Assembly: GCF_003024605.1 (NCBI RefSeq)
Contig: NZ_PYJQ01000005.1
Location: 434,001-498,000 of the forward strand
Direction: 5' to 3'
From: Rhizobium sp. JAB6
GTDB lineage: Bacteria; Pseudomonadota; Alphaproteobacteria; Rhizobiales; Rhizobiaceae
DNA length: 64,000 nt
The position numbers and the translations under genes are program-made. The notes below the pieces were generated by a model that ran no database searches, was not told the origin of the DNA, and was given only the letters and a program-made list of their open reading frames with translations. Each line of letters begins with the position of its first letter. Position 1 is the first letter of the stretch. This document shows positions 17,322 through 27,585 of the stretch, piece after piece.

Positions 17322-18611
17322 TTAGAGACTGTGAACCAGCCTGCCGGCGACATAGGTTGCAACCGCCCTGCCGCTCATTCTCGCATCTTCGAAGGGCGTA
17401 TTCTTCGAGCGCGACAAAAGCATGTCTTTTGCGACAAGCCAAGGCTCGTCGAGATCGACGAGAGCGATATCGGCTTTGGCGCCGGGCTTCAGCGTGCCGG
17501 CGGGCAGCCCGAAGATCTGCGCCGGCCGCGTCGAGAGCGCATCGATGATCCGCATCAGGCTCACCTGGCCGCTATGATAGAGCCGGAGTGCTGCCGGAAG
17601 CAGCGTCTCCAGCCCGACCGCTCCGTCCTCGGCCTCCCCAAATGGCAGTCGTTTCGTATCCACATCCTGCGGATCATGCGAGGAGACGATGATGTCGATC
17701 GTGCCGCCGGCCAGCGCTTCGATCATGCCCATGCGGTCATCCTCGGAGCGCAGCGGCGGGTAGAGTTTGAAGAAGGTTCGGTACTCGCCGATGTCGTTCT
17801 CGTTGAGCGCGAGATTGTTGATGGAGATGCCGCAGGTGACCTTTGCGCCGCGCGAGCGGGCAAGGCGGATCGCTTCCGCCGATTCCGGTACAGAGATCAT
17901 GGCGGCGTGATAATGGCTGTGCGTCAGCGTCGCGATGCGGAGGTCGCGCTCAAGCGGGATCAGTTCGGCTTCCTTCGGGATGCCGGAGAGCCCGAGCCAG
18001 CTTGCCAGAAGGCCCTCATGCATGACGCCGTTTGCGCCGAGATATTTATCGCGCGTCTCGCAGGAAATGACGGCGCCGAATTCGCGCGCATAGGTCATGA
18101 TGCGACGCAGAACCTGGCTGTCGTGGACGCCGGAATGCGCGTCGGTGAACACGACGGCGCCTGCTTCCCGCAGCAGGCCGATTTCCGTCATCTCCTCGCC
18201 GGCAAGCCCCTTGGTAAGGGCAGCGGCCGGATAGACATTGACGACGGCCGTATCGCGCGCCGTCTTCCGGACGAATTCGACCAGCGCAATATCATCGATA
18301 ACCGGATCGGTGTCGGGCATCATGATAAAGGAGGTGACGCCGCCGGCCGCAGCCGCGCGGCTCGCGGAGGCTATCGTTTCCCGATGTTCGCCGCCCGGTT
18401 CGCCGACATGCACGCGGGCATCGACCAGGCCGGGAATGGCGACGAGCCCATTGCAATCGCGAACGGTCGCGCCTTTGGGAACGCCGTGGCTCTTCGCATC
18501 CTTGCCGGAGGCAACAATCGCACCGTCTTCGACGACGATGGCGCCGACCTCGTCGAGATCGCGAGAGGGATCGATGATACGGACGTTCTGGAGGACGATC
18601 GAGTTGCTCAT
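17322..18611 (-). CDS. pyrC: Dihydroorotase homologue lacking the metal ligands (PyrC'-type pseudo-enzyme)
   Basis: Full-length (429 aa) amidohydrolase-fold protein paired with pyrB. Its metal ligands look lost. The usual HxH is R-V-H ([10 protein letters not shown]), and the substrate arginine after it is Gly. The middle His sites read VISCET and AMISVPES instead of His-containing motifs. The DHAPH-type motif is SSHDPQD with Ser in place of the catalytic Asp. This resembles the non-catalytic PyrC' subunit that forms a complex with aspartate transcarbamoylase in Pseudomonas. Catalysis is therefore doubtful and a structural role is inferred. ATG overlaps the pyrB stop (ATGA). Confidence 0.85.
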   Translation of the reverse strand: MSNSIVLQNVRIIDPSRDLDEVGAIVVEDGAIVASGKDAKSHGVPKGATVRDCNGLVAIPGLVDARVHVGEPGGEHRETIASASRAAAAGGVTSFIMMPDTDPVIDDIALVEFVRKTARDTAVVNVYPAAALTKGLAGEEMTEIGLLREAGAVVFTDAHSGVHDSQVLRRIMTYAREFGAVISCETRDKYLGANGVMHEGLLASWLGLSGIPKEAELIPLERDLRIATLTHSHYHAAMISVPESAEAIRLARSRGAKVTCGISINNLALNENDIGEYRTFFKLYPPLRSEDDRMGMIEALAGGTIDIIVSSHDPQDVDTKRLPFGEAEDGAVGLETLLPAALRLYHSGQVSLMRIIDALSTRPAQIFGLPAGTLKPGAKADIALVDLDEPWLVAKDMLLSRSKNTPFEDARMSGRAVATYVAGRLVHSL

Positions 18612-19564
18612 GAGCCCACTCCCTCGCTGCGAGGTCCCTGGTTCTGTGAAACGAGCAGCGTTTCCATCACGGCCATGCGGACGGCGACGCCCATCTCCAC
18701 CTGTTCGGCGATGACGCTTTGCGGGCCATCCGCCACTTCGGAGGCGATTTCCACGCCTCGGTTCATGGGGCCGGGATGCATGACAAGCGCATCCTCCTTG
18801 GCGGCCTTCAGGGTCTCGGCGTCGAGCCCGTAAAAGTGATAATATTCGCGCACCGAAGGCACGAAGGCGCCGGACATGCGCTCGCGCTGAAGACGGAGCA
18901 TCATGACGACGTCGGCATCCTTCAGCCCTTCCTTCATCGAATGGAAGATTTCGACACCCATGTCGGCGATGCCGGCCGGCAAAAGCGTGGCCGGTGCGAC
19001 GACGCGGACGCGTGCTCCCATCGCGTTCAGTAGCAGGATGTTCGAGCGGGCAACGCGCGAATGCAGCACGTCGCCGCAGATGGCAACGATAATGCGCGAG
19101 AGCTTGCCCTTGGCTCGGCGGATTGTCAGCGCGTCGAGCAAGGCCTGGGTCGGATGCTCGTGCTGACCGTCGCCGGCATTGACCACGGAGCAGGAGACTT
19201 TCTGTGCCAGTAATGCGGCAGCCCCCGCGCTCGAATGGCGGATGACCAGCACATCAGGCCGCATGGCATTCAGCGTCATCGCCGTATCGATCAGCGTCTC
19301 GCCCTTTTTGACCGAGGAGTTGCCGACCGACATGTTCATCACGTCGGCGCCGAGCCGTTTGCCGGCCAGTTCGAAGGAGGATTGCGTGCGCGTCGATGCT
19401 TCGAAGAAGAGATTGATCTGCGTCAGCCCGCGAAGCGTCGACGTCTTTTTCTCGCGCTGGCGGCTGATCTTGACCGCCTCGTCGGCCTTGTCGAGAAGAT
19501 AGGTGATATCCTGCTCGGTGAGGCCTTTGATGCCGATGAGGTGGCGGTGGGGAAAGAAGACCAT
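18608..19564 (-). CDS. pyrB: Aspartate carbamoyltransferase catalytic chain
   Basis: Second step of pyrimidine synthesis: carbamoyl phosphate plus aspartate gives carbamoyl-aspartate. The 318-residue protein has the carbamoyl-phosphate motif [22 protein letters not shown] and the late HPGPMNRG. No pyrI regulatory gene is nearby. Instead it overlaps the downstream dihydroorotase-like gene by four bases, fitting the class A ATCase/PyrC' arrangement. It is divergent from the aidB-like gene across a 185-base gap. Confidence 0.96.
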   Translation of the reverse strand: MVFFPHRHLIGIKGLTEQDITYLLDKADEAVKISRQREKKTSTLRGLTQINLFFEASTRTQSSFELAGKRLGADVMNMSVGNSSVKKGETLIDTAMTLNAMRPDVLVIRHSSAGAAALLAQKVSCSVVNAGDGQHEHPTQALLDALTIRRAKGKLSRIIVAICGDVLHSRVARSNILLLNAMGARVRVVAPATLLPAGIADMGVEIFHSMKEGLKDADVVMMLRLQRERMSGAFVPSVREYYHFYGLDAETLKAAKEDALVMHPGPMNRGVEIASEVADGPQSVIAEQVEMGVAVRMAVMETLLVSQNQGPRSEGVGS

Positions 19565-19749
19565 GAACCTGCCCTCTGGATTTCGTCAGGCGGTCTATAA
19601 AGAGGCAGCGCCGATGGGGCAAGCGGCGGTATGTGCCGAGGCTGTTTGTTCCCCATGCAATTTCGCCCGAATCCCGCTACAGGAGCGATGCCGGTGGGAG
19701 ACGTAACTTCCAGTTTCCCTTTAGAACCCACTTGCTCTACAAGCGATTC

Positions 19750-21408
19750 ATGACCCAAGCGACCCGGACCGACGACCCCTTTGCCGACCTGAATCAGCCG
19801 AGCCTCTGGACCGGCATCAATGCCTATCGTTCCGATCCGCTGATCGTCGATCTCACCTCTGGCCTGCCGCGTTCGATACGGGAAGAGCTTGAGCAACACG
19901 GTCGTTTCGTCACCTCGCATGAGGCTCAGGAATTGGCGCGCATGGCGAACCAGGGTACGCCGCAGTTGCGCACCCATGGCCCGCGCGGCGAGCGTCTCGA
20001 TGTCGTCGAATTTCATCCCGCCTGGCACGCGCTGATGCGCCGCTCCATGGCGATGGGCCTGCATTCCTCGATCTGGGATGCGCAGGCCGATCCTGAAGCC
20101 AAGGGCCACTCGCACAAGGTGCGCGCCGCCCGCTTCTATCTGACGGCCCAGCTCGAATGCGGCCATCTCTGCCCCCTCACGATGACCAGCGCCTCCGTGG
20201 CTGCCATGATGGCCTCGCCGGCGGTGCAGAAGGACTGGGCGCCTAAGATTCTCTCGCGCAAGTACGACTCGTCCAACAAGCCCGCCATGCAGAAGAGCGC
20301 CGTCACCATCGGCATGGGCATGACAGAGAAGCAGGGCGGTACGGATGTGCGCGCCAACAAGACCAGCGCCGACAAGGTCAGCGAGGGCATCTACCGGCTC
20401 TCGGGCCATAAATGGTTCATGTCGGCGCCGATGAGCGACGCCTTCATCATGCTCGCCCAGACGAAGGACGGCATGGGTTGCTTCCTGGTGCCGCGGCTGC
20501 TCGAGGATGGTTCGGCCAACGGCCTGCACTTCCAGCGGCTGAAGGACAAGCTCGGCAACCGCTCGAACGCCTCCTCCGAAGTCGAGTTCACCGATACGTT
20601 CGGCTTCCTGCTTGGCGCGCCGGATGCCGGCATCCGCACGATCCTCGATATGGTCACGTTGACGCGGCTCGATTGCGCGCTGGCATCCGCCGGCATCATG
20701 CGCGCCTCGCTCGCCGAAGCCGTACACCATGCGCGCGGCCGCAGCGTCTTCGGCAAAATGCTGGTCAACCAGCCGATCATGACGCGCGTGCTTGCCGACA
20801 TGGCGCTCGATGTCGCCGCCGCAACCGCGCTCGCCTTCCGTCTCGCCGAAGCCTTCGACAGGGCAAGCGGCAGCAGCGAAGATGCCGCCTATGCCCGCGT
20901 CATGACGCCGGTCGCCAAATACTGGTGCTGCAAGATCGCGCCGGCGCTGATCTATGAAGCCATGGAATGCATCGGCGGCAGCGGCTATATCGAGGAACGC
21001 CCGATTGCCCGCCACTATCGCGAGGCCCCCGTCAATGCGATCTGGGAAGGCTCCGGCAATGTCATGGCGCTCGATGTGCTGCGCGTGCTGAACCGGGGCA
21101 GGGACCTGTTCGAGACCGTCTTTGCCGGACTTGCCCGCGATCTCGGCCCGGCCGGCAAGAAGACCATCGATGTCCTGCGCGCGGCCATGGCGCTTTGCGA
21201 ACAGGACGAGGGCGCCGCCCGCCTGCTGGTCGAGCAGATGGCCCTCGCAGCCGGTGCCGCCGAGCTTTATCGCCTGGGAGCCGGCAAGATCGCCGATGCC
21301 TTCATAGAAACCCGGCTTGCCGGCGGCTGGCGCGCGACCTACGGGATGCTCGATTCGCGCTTCGATGCCAGCTACATCGTTGATCTGCTGTACCCGCCGG
21401 CGACTTAA
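19750..21408 (+). CDS. aidB: Acyl-CoA dehydrogenase superfamily protein, AidB-like
   Basis: A 552-residue flavoprotein resembling E. coli AidB, an isovaleryl-CoA dehydrogenase-like DNA-binding protein of the adaptive response to alkylation. It has the acyl-CoA dehydrogenase core (GMGMTEKQGGTDVRANKT, KWFMSAPMSDAF, ECIGGSGYIEE, EGSGNVMALDVLR) plus the extra C-terminal helical part of AidB. The ATG at 19750 starts MTQATRTDD; no strong ribosome-binding site is visible. Protection from alkylation is inferred from the family and is not certain for rhizobial members. Confidence 0.88.
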   Translation: MTQATRTDDPFADLNQPSLWTGINAYRSDPLIVDLTSGLPRSIREELEQHGRFVTSHEAQELARMANQGTPQLRTHGPRGERLDVVEFHPAWHALMRRSMAMGLHSSIWDAQADPEAKGHSHKVRAARFYLTAQLECGHLCPLTMTSASVAAMMASPAVQKDWAPKILSRKYDSSNKPAMQKSAVTIGMGMTEKQGGTDVRANKTSADKVSEGIYRLSGHKWFMSAPMSDAFIMLAQTKDGMGCFLVPRLLEDGSANGLHFQRLKDKLGNRSNASSEVEFTDTFGFLLGAPDAGIRTILDMVTLTRLDCALASAGIMRASLAEAVHHARGRSVFGKMLVNQPIMTRVLADMALDVAAATALAFRLAEAFDRASGSSEDAAYARVMTPVAKYWCCKIAPALIYEAMECIGGSGYIEERPIARHYREAPVNAIWEGSGNVMALDVLRVLNRGRDLFETVFAGLARDLGPAGKKTIDVLRAAMALCEQDEGAARLLVEQMALAAGAAELYRLGAGKIADAFIETRLAGGWRATYGMLDSRFDASYIVDLLYPPAT

Positions 21409-21437
21409 AGCAGTGCCAGCGTTTTGTCGCAGCATCC

Positions 21438-21476
21438 TTGATTGATACGATACCAATATTTATTATCTATTGGTAT
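21438..21476 (+). promoter_or_regulatory. parDE promoter with overlapping operator palindrome
   Basis: -35 TTGATT (21438-21443), a 17-base spacer, and -10 TATTAT (21461-21466). A perfect 9-base inverted repeat ATACCAATA / TATTGGTAT (21450-21458 and 21468-21476) overlaps both the spacer and the -10 flank. This suits autorepression by the ParD ribbon-helix-helix protein. Confidence 0.75.
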
Positions 21477-21492
21477 TCGCAAGGAGGGCTTC

Positions 21493-21738
21493 ATGGCTCA
21501 TAACACATCCGTCTCGCTGGGAGATCATTTCAGCGCCTTCATCGAGGCACAGATAAAGACAGGTCGATATGGCTCTGCCAGTGATGTTGTTCGCGCGGGT
21601 TTGCGCCTGCTTGAAGAGCATGAGGTAAAGGTCAAGGCCCTGCAGAATGCGTTGATCGCTGGTGAGGAATCCGGTGAGGTTGCTTCCTTCGATAACGCCG
21701 CATTCCTCAAGCGGATGCGCGCGACCTATGGTGAATAG
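21493..21738 (+). CDS. parD: ParD-type antitoxin (ribbon-helix-helix)
   Basis: An 81-residue antitoxin with an N-terminal RHH DNA-binding part (NTSVSLGDHFSAFIEAQIKTGRYGS) and a C-terminal toxin-binding tail (VRAGLRLLEEHE...FLKRMRATYGE). The ATG at 21493 has a perfect AAGGAGG five bases upstream. A promoter with overlapping palindrome precedes it. It overlaps the parE-like gene that follows. The toxin gene is broken, so this antitoxin may be a remnant or may still act on a related toxin elsewhere. Confidence 0.9.
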   Translation: MAHNTSVSLGDHFSAFIEAQIKTGRYGSASDVVRAGLRLLEEHEVKVKALQNALIAGEESGEVASFDNAAFLKRMRATYGE

Positions 21739-22024
21739 GCCTCGCAAGTACGGTCTTTCCCCGCTTGCGGTAGCCGATCTTGAAGGTATCTGGCGATATA
21801 TGGTCGAGAACTGGTCTGTAAGGCAAGCCGAGAGCTACCATGCCGAAATCGTTGAAGCTTTCGAGGGATTGGCATCCGGTGAGAAAATTGGTCGTGCTAC
21901 TGATATCCGCGAGGCTATTTCAAATATGCCGCCGGTTCCCACGTGATCTACTATCTTGTGGGATAAAGAGATCGCCATCATCCGCATATTGCATCGGCGG
22001 ATGGATGTCGGTCGGCACCTTTGA
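21728..22024 (+). pseudogene. parE: ParE-type toxin, disrupted by two frameshifts
   Basis: The first 62 codons encode a normal RelE/ParE start (MVNRPRKYGLSPLAVADLEGIW). One base is then missing near 21914 (GAG-GC-TAT). The family-typical continuation YFKYAAGSHVIYYLV is found in the next frame until about 21960. A further shift at 21961 brings back the ending IRILHRRMDVGRHL with stop at 22022-22024. The primary frame stops early at 21944. The two shifts compensate in length. Either the toxin is inactivated or the sequence has errors; I favour inactivation. The start overlaps parD, as in intact operons. Confidence 0.8.
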
Positions 22025-22090
22025 AGAGGTAGCTGCAGTTTTGATCGATTTAGCCATCAGTAATTTTCACGCTCGCCTTCAGAGGCGCTC

Positions 22091-22708
22091 ATGATCAGTC
22101 TTCGCCCGGTTCTCCCCGCGGATATCGATCAGCTCTACGCCATCTCGCTCATGACCGGCGATGCCGGTAAGGATGCGACGCCGCTATATCGGGACGGCCG
22201 CCTGATCGGCCACATCTATTCTGCGCCTTACGCAACCATTCATCCCGAGCTGGTTTTCGTTGCCGAGGATGGCGAGGGTGTCTTCGGTTATATTGCCGGT
22301 GTCTTCGATACGATTGCCTTCGAGGAGCGGTTGGAGCGCGAATGGTGGCCGCATCTGCGGCGGCTTTATGCCGATCCTGAGGGTGATCCAGCCCTTTGGA
22401 ATGAGGATCAGAAGCGGATAATGGTGATCCATCACCCACAGCGGACGCCGGCGCCGCTTGTCGAAAAGTTCCCCGCCCATATTCATATGAATCTTTTGTC
22501 GCGCGCTCGGGGCAGAGGTATCGGCACGGCATTGCTGGATCGGTGGATGGAGAACGCCCGGGACAACGGCGTCAAGGGCATTCATCTTGGTGCCAATAGC
22601 AGTAATCACGGCGGAATTCGGTTCTGGTCTTCGCGTGGCTTCGCGCCCGTGAAAGTTCCGCCGGCTCTGGCATCCGAAACAACAGTGTGGTTTGGTCGGC
22701 TTCTCTAA
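22091..22708 (+). CDS. GNAT family N-acetyltransferase
   Basis: A 205-residue GNAT protein with a long insert between the N-terminal strand and the acetyl-CoA motif. The pyrophosphate-binding loop is clear (RARGRGIGTALLDRWME), followed by GIHLGANSSNHGGIRFWSSRGF. The layout resembles the acetyltransferase-like domain linked to bacterial O-GlcNAcase homologues, but the substrate is unknown. The ATG at 22091 has AGAGGCG upstream. It stands alone between the parDE remnant and a TetR gene. Confidence 0.82.
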   Translation: MISLRPVLPADIDQLYAISLMTGDAGKDATPLYRDGRLIGHIYSAPYATIHPELVFVAEDGEGVFGYIAGVFDTIAFEERLEREWWPHLRRLYADPEGDPALWNEDQKRIMVIHHPQRTPAPLVEKFPAHIHMNLLSRARGRGIGTALLDRWMENARDNGVKGIHLGANSSNHGGIRFWSSRGFAPVKVPPALASETTVWFGRLL

Positions 22709-22780
22709 TCTGTGGATTCGCGCGGTTTGAGGGACACGAGGCCTGACGGCTTTGTTGTTTGAGGCGATCCGGCTTGCTAC

Positions 22781-22794
22781 TCACCGACCGGTGA
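22781..22794. promoter_or_regulatory. Inverted repeat, candidate TetR operator
   Basis: TCACC and GGTGA arms around a 4-base centre, 18 bases before the TetR-family start. Autoregulation is typical of the family; this is inferred from position only. Confidence 0.45.
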
Positions 22795-22812
22795 CAGATT
22801 GGAGTCGAGTCG

Positions 22813-23469
22813 ATGGCCCCCGCAAACGCTGCCGTTAAAATCCCCTTGGAAGCGCCCGTCGTGGAAAAGCGCGTGCGCAATCGTGCTGCCACGGAGCAGG
22901 CGATCCTTGACGCCGCCAAACGGCTTCTGGCGGAGGAGGGGTTCCAGAATTTCGGTATCAACGCGGTCGCCCGCGGCGCCGGCTGCGACAAGCAGCTGAT
23001 CTACCGCTATTACGGCGGCTTGAATGGTCTTGTGGAGGCCATCGGCACCGATCTCGGCAGCTGGGTGACGGATCGCATTCCCGACGACACCGGCGGCATG
23101 TTCCTCTTGACCTATGGCGATCTCATGGAGCGGCTTTCGATGCTGTTCCTCGATGCCCTGCGCGCCGATCCGCTGATGCGCCGCATCGTCGCCTGGGAAA
23201 TTTCGGAAAACAGCGAGCAGGTGCGCCGCCTGTCGGAAGCGCGTTCGAAGGCGCTCGCCGGCTGGATCGAGCGCATGCGCGGCTCGTTGGTGCCGCCCAA
23301 GGGCGTCGATGCTCAGGCCGTCAACGCCATGATCTTTGCAGCCATCCAGCACATCGTCCTGGCTGCGGCCGTCAGCGATCAATGCGCCGGTCTCGTCTTG
23401 AAGAACGGCAAGGATTGGGAGAAGGCGGCAACGGCCTTGAAGCGGATCGTGCGCGGCGTCTACGGCTGA
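22813..23469 (+). CDS. TetR family transcriptional regulator
   Basis: A 218-residue regulator with an N-terminal helix-turn-helix (RAATEQAILDAAKRLLAEEGF, then INAVARGAGCDKQLIYRYYGG) and a helical ligand/dimer domain. A basic leader of about 20 residues precedes the HTH. GGAG lies upstream of ATG 22813. A short inverted repeat just before the gene may be its own operator. No obvious effector gene is adjacent, so the regulon is unknown. Confidence 0.9.
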   Translation: MAPANAAVKIPLEAPVVEKRVRNRAATEQAILDAAKRLLAEEGFQNFGINAVARGAGCDKQLIYRYYGGLNGLVEAIGTDLGSWVTDRIPDDTGGMFLLTYGDLMERLSMLFLDALRADPLMRRIVAWEISENSEQVRRLSEARSKALAGWIERMRGSLVPPKGVDAQAVNAMIFAAIQHIVLAAAVSDQCAGLVLKNGKDWEKAATALKRIVRGVYG

Positions 23470-23515
23470 CATTGCGTTCAGGCCAGGGACGGATATCCAC
23501 AGGCCCGGCCGGCCG

Positions 23516-23593
23516 TTAACCTTAACAAATGGTTTACATTGCGTCGCGGCGGTTAACTCGTCACTGTCGGAAGATGATTAGTTAACCATTAAG
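23516..23593. promoter_or_regulatory. Cluster of CtrA-like binding sites
   Basis: TTAA-N7-TTTAC at 23522-23537 is one mismatch from the CtrA consensus TTAA-N7-TTAAC. TTAACCAT, the half-site form, lies at 23582-23589, and further TTAAC copies lie at 23515 and 23553. They precede the small membrane gene at 23603, suggesting cell-cycle-timed expression. No footprint or expression data are available. Confidence 0.5.
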
Positions 23594-23602
23594 CGTGCGG
23601 TC

Positions 23603-23776
23603 ATGGGGTTAAAACCCGCTAAATTAGTGTTTCTGGTGACGGCGATGATGTTCTTCGCCGTACTCGCACTAGATATAACGCTGCCTACAATGGTCTTGAG
23701 CGCCATGGCGCTGTCGAACTGGCTCGTCCTTTCGGCTGACACGACGCAATTTCAGCGTCGGAGGGGTACTGCATGA
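23603..23776 (+). CDS. Small membrane protein, hypothetical
   Basis: A 57-residue ORF beginning MGLKPAKLVFLVTAMMF. It is mostly hydrophobic (one long or two short membrane segments) with a basic C-terminal tail (QFQRRRGTA). Its TGA overlaps the ATG of the next gene (ATGA at 23773-23776), which is good evidence that it is translated. Upstream DNA carries CtrA-like sites. I do not recognise the family. Confidence 0.6.
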   Translation: MGLKPAKLVFLVTAMMFFAVLALDITLPTMVLSAMALSNWLVLSADTTQFQRRRGTA

Positions 23777-24105
23777 AGTGGTTGTTGATTTGCTGGGCCG
23801 GACCGGTCTCGTTTCTCGGAGCATGGTATTATCTGTCGTACTACGACATGAGCTTCGGCATCTTTATGCTGACGCGGCAGATGCATGACCTGGTTTTCGA
23901 CATCTACGGCAAGGTTCTCGGCATTCCGCCGGAAAGCATCCCGCCGCTGGTAGCCCGTGCGATCGCCTTCGACAGCCTGCTGGTCTTCGCAATCTTCGGC
24001 TTCCGCCGCCGGGCTGCCATTATGAAATGGTGGCGCCGCCGTCAGGCATCGAGATCGGGCAAGATTGCTCTTCCCAGCGCCGACAGCCTATCCAAGGCTC
24101 CCTGA
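23773..24105 (+). CDS. Hypothetical membrane protein
   Basis: A 110-residue protein with an N-terminal membrane segment ([19 protein letters not shown]), a second hydrophobic stretch around residues 60-80 (LLVFAIFGF) and a very basic tail ([15 protein letters not shown]). It is coupled to the upstream 57-residue gene by a 4-base overlap. Its last 64 bases overlap the 3' end of ruvX on the other strand. Conserved small membrane proteins of this look occur in rhizobia, but the function is unknown. Confidence 0.7.
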   Translation: MKWLLICWAGPVSFLGAWYYLSYYDMSFGIFMLTRQMHDLVFDIYGKVLGIPPESIPPLVARAIAFDSLLVFAIFGFRRRAAIMKWWRRRQASRSGKIALPSADSLSKAP

Positions 24106-24536
24106 AGAATGAAGCTTGCCGCGGCCGAGTCGATCCGCTCGGCGCGCTTGGCCCGCGAGACGTCCATTTCCAGCAGCGCCCGCTCGGCGGCCACGGTCGA
24201 AAGCCGCTCGTCCCAGAAAACGAAGGGCAGGGCGGTCTTTTCCGCCATGCTGCGCACGAAGGCGCGCGTTGCCTGCACGCGCGGTCCGGCAGAGCCATCC
24301 ATGTTCATCGGGAGTCCTATGACGAAGGCTGCGACCTTTTCCTTCTCAGCGAAGGTCAGCAGCGTTTCGGCATCCTGCGTGAATTTCACGCGCTTGATGA
24401 GGGGGCGAGGCGTGGCGAAACGCCGCCCAAGATCCGACATGGCCAGCCCGATCGTCTTCGTGCCGAGATCGAGGCCGGCGATCGGCTGGCCGGGCAACAG
24501 CATCACGGCTAGATCTTCGATGGTCAGCGTCGTCAT
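24042..24536 (-). CDS. ruvX: RuvX/YqgF family putative nuclease (pre-16S rRNA processing)
   Basis: A 164-residue RNase H-fold protein implicated in 16S rRNA 5'-end maturation and formerly called a Holliday junction resolvase. The family motif [17 protein letters not shown] carries the first catalytic Asp. [15 protein letters not shown] and [12 protein letters not shown] carry the later acidic residues, and the last is in [12 protein letters not shown]. The ATG at 24536 has no strong ribosome-binding site. The 3' end overlaps the convergent membrane-protein gene. Confidence 0.93.
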   Translation of the reverse strand: MTTLTIEDLAVMLLPGQPIAGLDLGTKTIGLAMSDLGRRFATPRPLIKRVKFTQDAETLLTFAEKEKVAAFVIGLPMNMDGSAGPRVQATRAFVRSMAEKTALPFVFWDERLSTVAAERALLEMDVSRAKRAERIDSAAASFILQGALDRLSALGRAILPDLDA

Positions 24537-24611
24537 GAGGGTCTCGCTCTCGTCAAAACAAATTGAAGCCAGGGCCGCTTTTCTTTGTCGCGGTTTGGGA
24601 TATCTCCTAAT

Positions 24612-24696
24612 GCATTTCCAGCAGAAGCGCACAGCGGTTTTGCATGCGGAAATGCGGAAGAGCAAATAGAAGGAGCGTTTCCACCGGAAATGCTCC
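24612..24696. repeat. Intergenic GGAAATGC palindromic module
   Basis: GCATTTCC (24612-24619) pairs with GGAAATGC (24648-24655). A tighter hairpin GGAGCGTTTCC-ACC-GGAAATGCTCC follows at 24672-24696 with one G-T mismatch. The same GGAAATGC core occurs in both, so this looks like a dispersed intergenic palindromic element in the leader of the UPF0173 gene. Confidence 0.55.
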
Positions 24697-24741
24697 AGAC
24701 ACCAGCTTTCCATTTCAAATCAAGTCATAAGGAGAAATCCA

Positions 24742-25452
24742 ATGAAGATCACCTGGCTCGGCCATGCTGCTTTTCGTATCGAAACGGCCAAGGCAAAGAT
24801 ATTGATCGATCCATTTCTGTCTTACAATTCTTCCTTTGCGGCCGCCGGCCTCGACATCAAGGACGTTGCACAAGGCGTGACCCATATCCTGCTGACCCAT
24901 GGCCATGGCGACCATGTCGGTGACACGGTTCAGATCGCCAAGGATACCGGCGCCGTCGTTCTCGCCAATGCCGACCTCGCCTCGTGGCTCGGCACCAAGG
25001 GCGTCGAGAAGCTCGAAATGGGCAATACCGGCGGCACCGTCGGCCTCGGCGGATTCTCCGCAACCTTTACCAATGCGCTGCATTCTTCCGCCCAGATCAC
25101 CGAGGACGGCGTTTCCCACGCGCTCGGCAATCCGAACGGCCTGATGCTGCATTTCGACGACGAGCCGACGCTGTTCCATATGGGCGATACGGATATCTTC
25201 TCGGATATGGGTCTCATCAACGAGCTGCATCAGCCCGATATCGGCATCGTGCCGATCGGCGACCGCTTCACCATGGGCGGTGCGGTGGCGGCACTCGCCT
25301 GCCAGCGCTTCTTCAAATTCAAGACCGCCATTCCCTGCCATTACGGCACTTTCCCGATCATCGACCAGACGCCGGAAAAGTTCGTCGCCGGCATGGAAGG
25401 TTCGAAGACTGCAGTTGCCGCGCCGAAGGTGGGCGAGAGCATTTCTGCCTGA
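24742..25452 (+). CDS. UPF0173 metal-dependent hydrolase (metallo-beta-lactamase fold)
   Basis: A 236-residue single-domain protein. It shows the metal motif [10 protein letters not shown], an early [14 protein letters not shown] strand with the family's conserved His, [12 protein letters not shown] and a final [11 protein letters not shown]. This matches the UPF0173 (YtkL-like) group of metallo-hydrolases with unknown substrate. ATG 24742 has AAGGAG upstream. gatC follows after 87 bases. Confidence 0.9.
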   Translation: MKITWLGHAAFRIETAKAKILIDPFLSYNSSFAAAGLDIKDVAQGVTHILLTHGHGDHVGDTVQIAKDTGAVVLANADLASWLGTKGVEKLEMGNTGGTVGLGGFSATFTNALHSSAQITEDGVSHALGNPNGLMLHFDDEPTLFHMGDTDIFSDMGLINELHQPDIGIVPIGDRFTMGGAVAALACQRFFKFKTAIPCHYGTFPIIDQTPEKFVAGMEGSKTAVAAPKVGESISA

Positions 25453-25539
25453 CGATACCCGTTGCGTATGGCGGGCATGGCCTTTATAGCGTGAAGCAAA
25501 TCCACTTTTGGTGGATCATCTTGCTATCCGGAGAATGCC

Positions 25540-25827
25540 ATGTCCGTCGATCTCGCCACTGTCAAACGCGTCGCCCATCTTGCCCGCATCGCCGTCAATG
25601 AAGACGAAGCACTGCGGATGATGGGCGAGCTGAACGGCATTCTGGGCTTCGTCGAGCAGCTTTCCGAAGTGAATGTCGATGGCGTCGAGGCCATGACCTC
25701 CGTCACCCCGATGGCGATGAAGAAGCGCACCGACGAAGTGACCGACGGCAACAAGGCCGCCGACATCGTCGCCAACGCGCCGAATACCGATCAGAATTTC
25801 TTCCTGGTGCCCAAAGTCGTCGAATAA
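25540..25827 (+). CDS. gatC: Asp-tRNA(Asn)/Glu-tRNA(Gln) amidotransferase subunit C
   Basis: The 95-residue small subunit that stabilises GatA-GatB in the GatCAB complex, which converts misacylated Glu-tRNA(Gln) and Asp-tRNA(Asn). Typical start [17 protein letters not shown] and late [20 protein letters not shown]. gatA follows after 60 bases; gatB is about 1.4 kb further on, beyond a toxin-like gene and a GNAT gene. Confidence 0.96.
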   Translation: MSVDLATVKRVAHLARIAVNEDEALRMMGELNGILGFVEQLSEVNVDGVEAMTSVTPMAMKKRTDEVTDGNKAADIVANAPNTDQNFFLVPKVVE

Positions 25828-25887
25828 CGGTTTCTTTCGAGCCTTTTCCGACCCGTTGCCCCAATTCCAGATCAGAAGCGAAACAAA

Positions 25888-27369
<1,482 letters not shown>

Positions 27370-27438
27370 GCACGACAGGGAGACGAGCGGCTTGATGAAC
27401 GACTTCATCAAGCTTCGCGACGTTTGAGACTAATTCTG

Positions 27439-27472
27439 AAAAGGGCCGTCCGGAATCCGGGCGGCCCTTTTC
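27439..27472. terminator. Intrinsic terminator after gatA
   Basis: AAAAGGGCCG and CGGCCCTTTT form a stem with inner CCGG pairing. It can serve gatA on the plus strand and yjhX on the minus strand. Confidence 0.85.
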
Positions 27473-27585
27473 AGGTGCCGATATTCCGCCTCAAGCAAGT
27501 CTCGGCGATCCTGCTCCTCAGTATCGCATTCCCAGCGATGTTGCTGGCTGCCGATATGGGGTACTCAAGCGATTGCCTTGCACGG

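Noticed and set aside
19423..21456. A long minus-strand frame opposite the aidB-like gene
   Set aside because: Covers a certain flavoprotein gene on the other strand, and its sequence has no known domain pattern.
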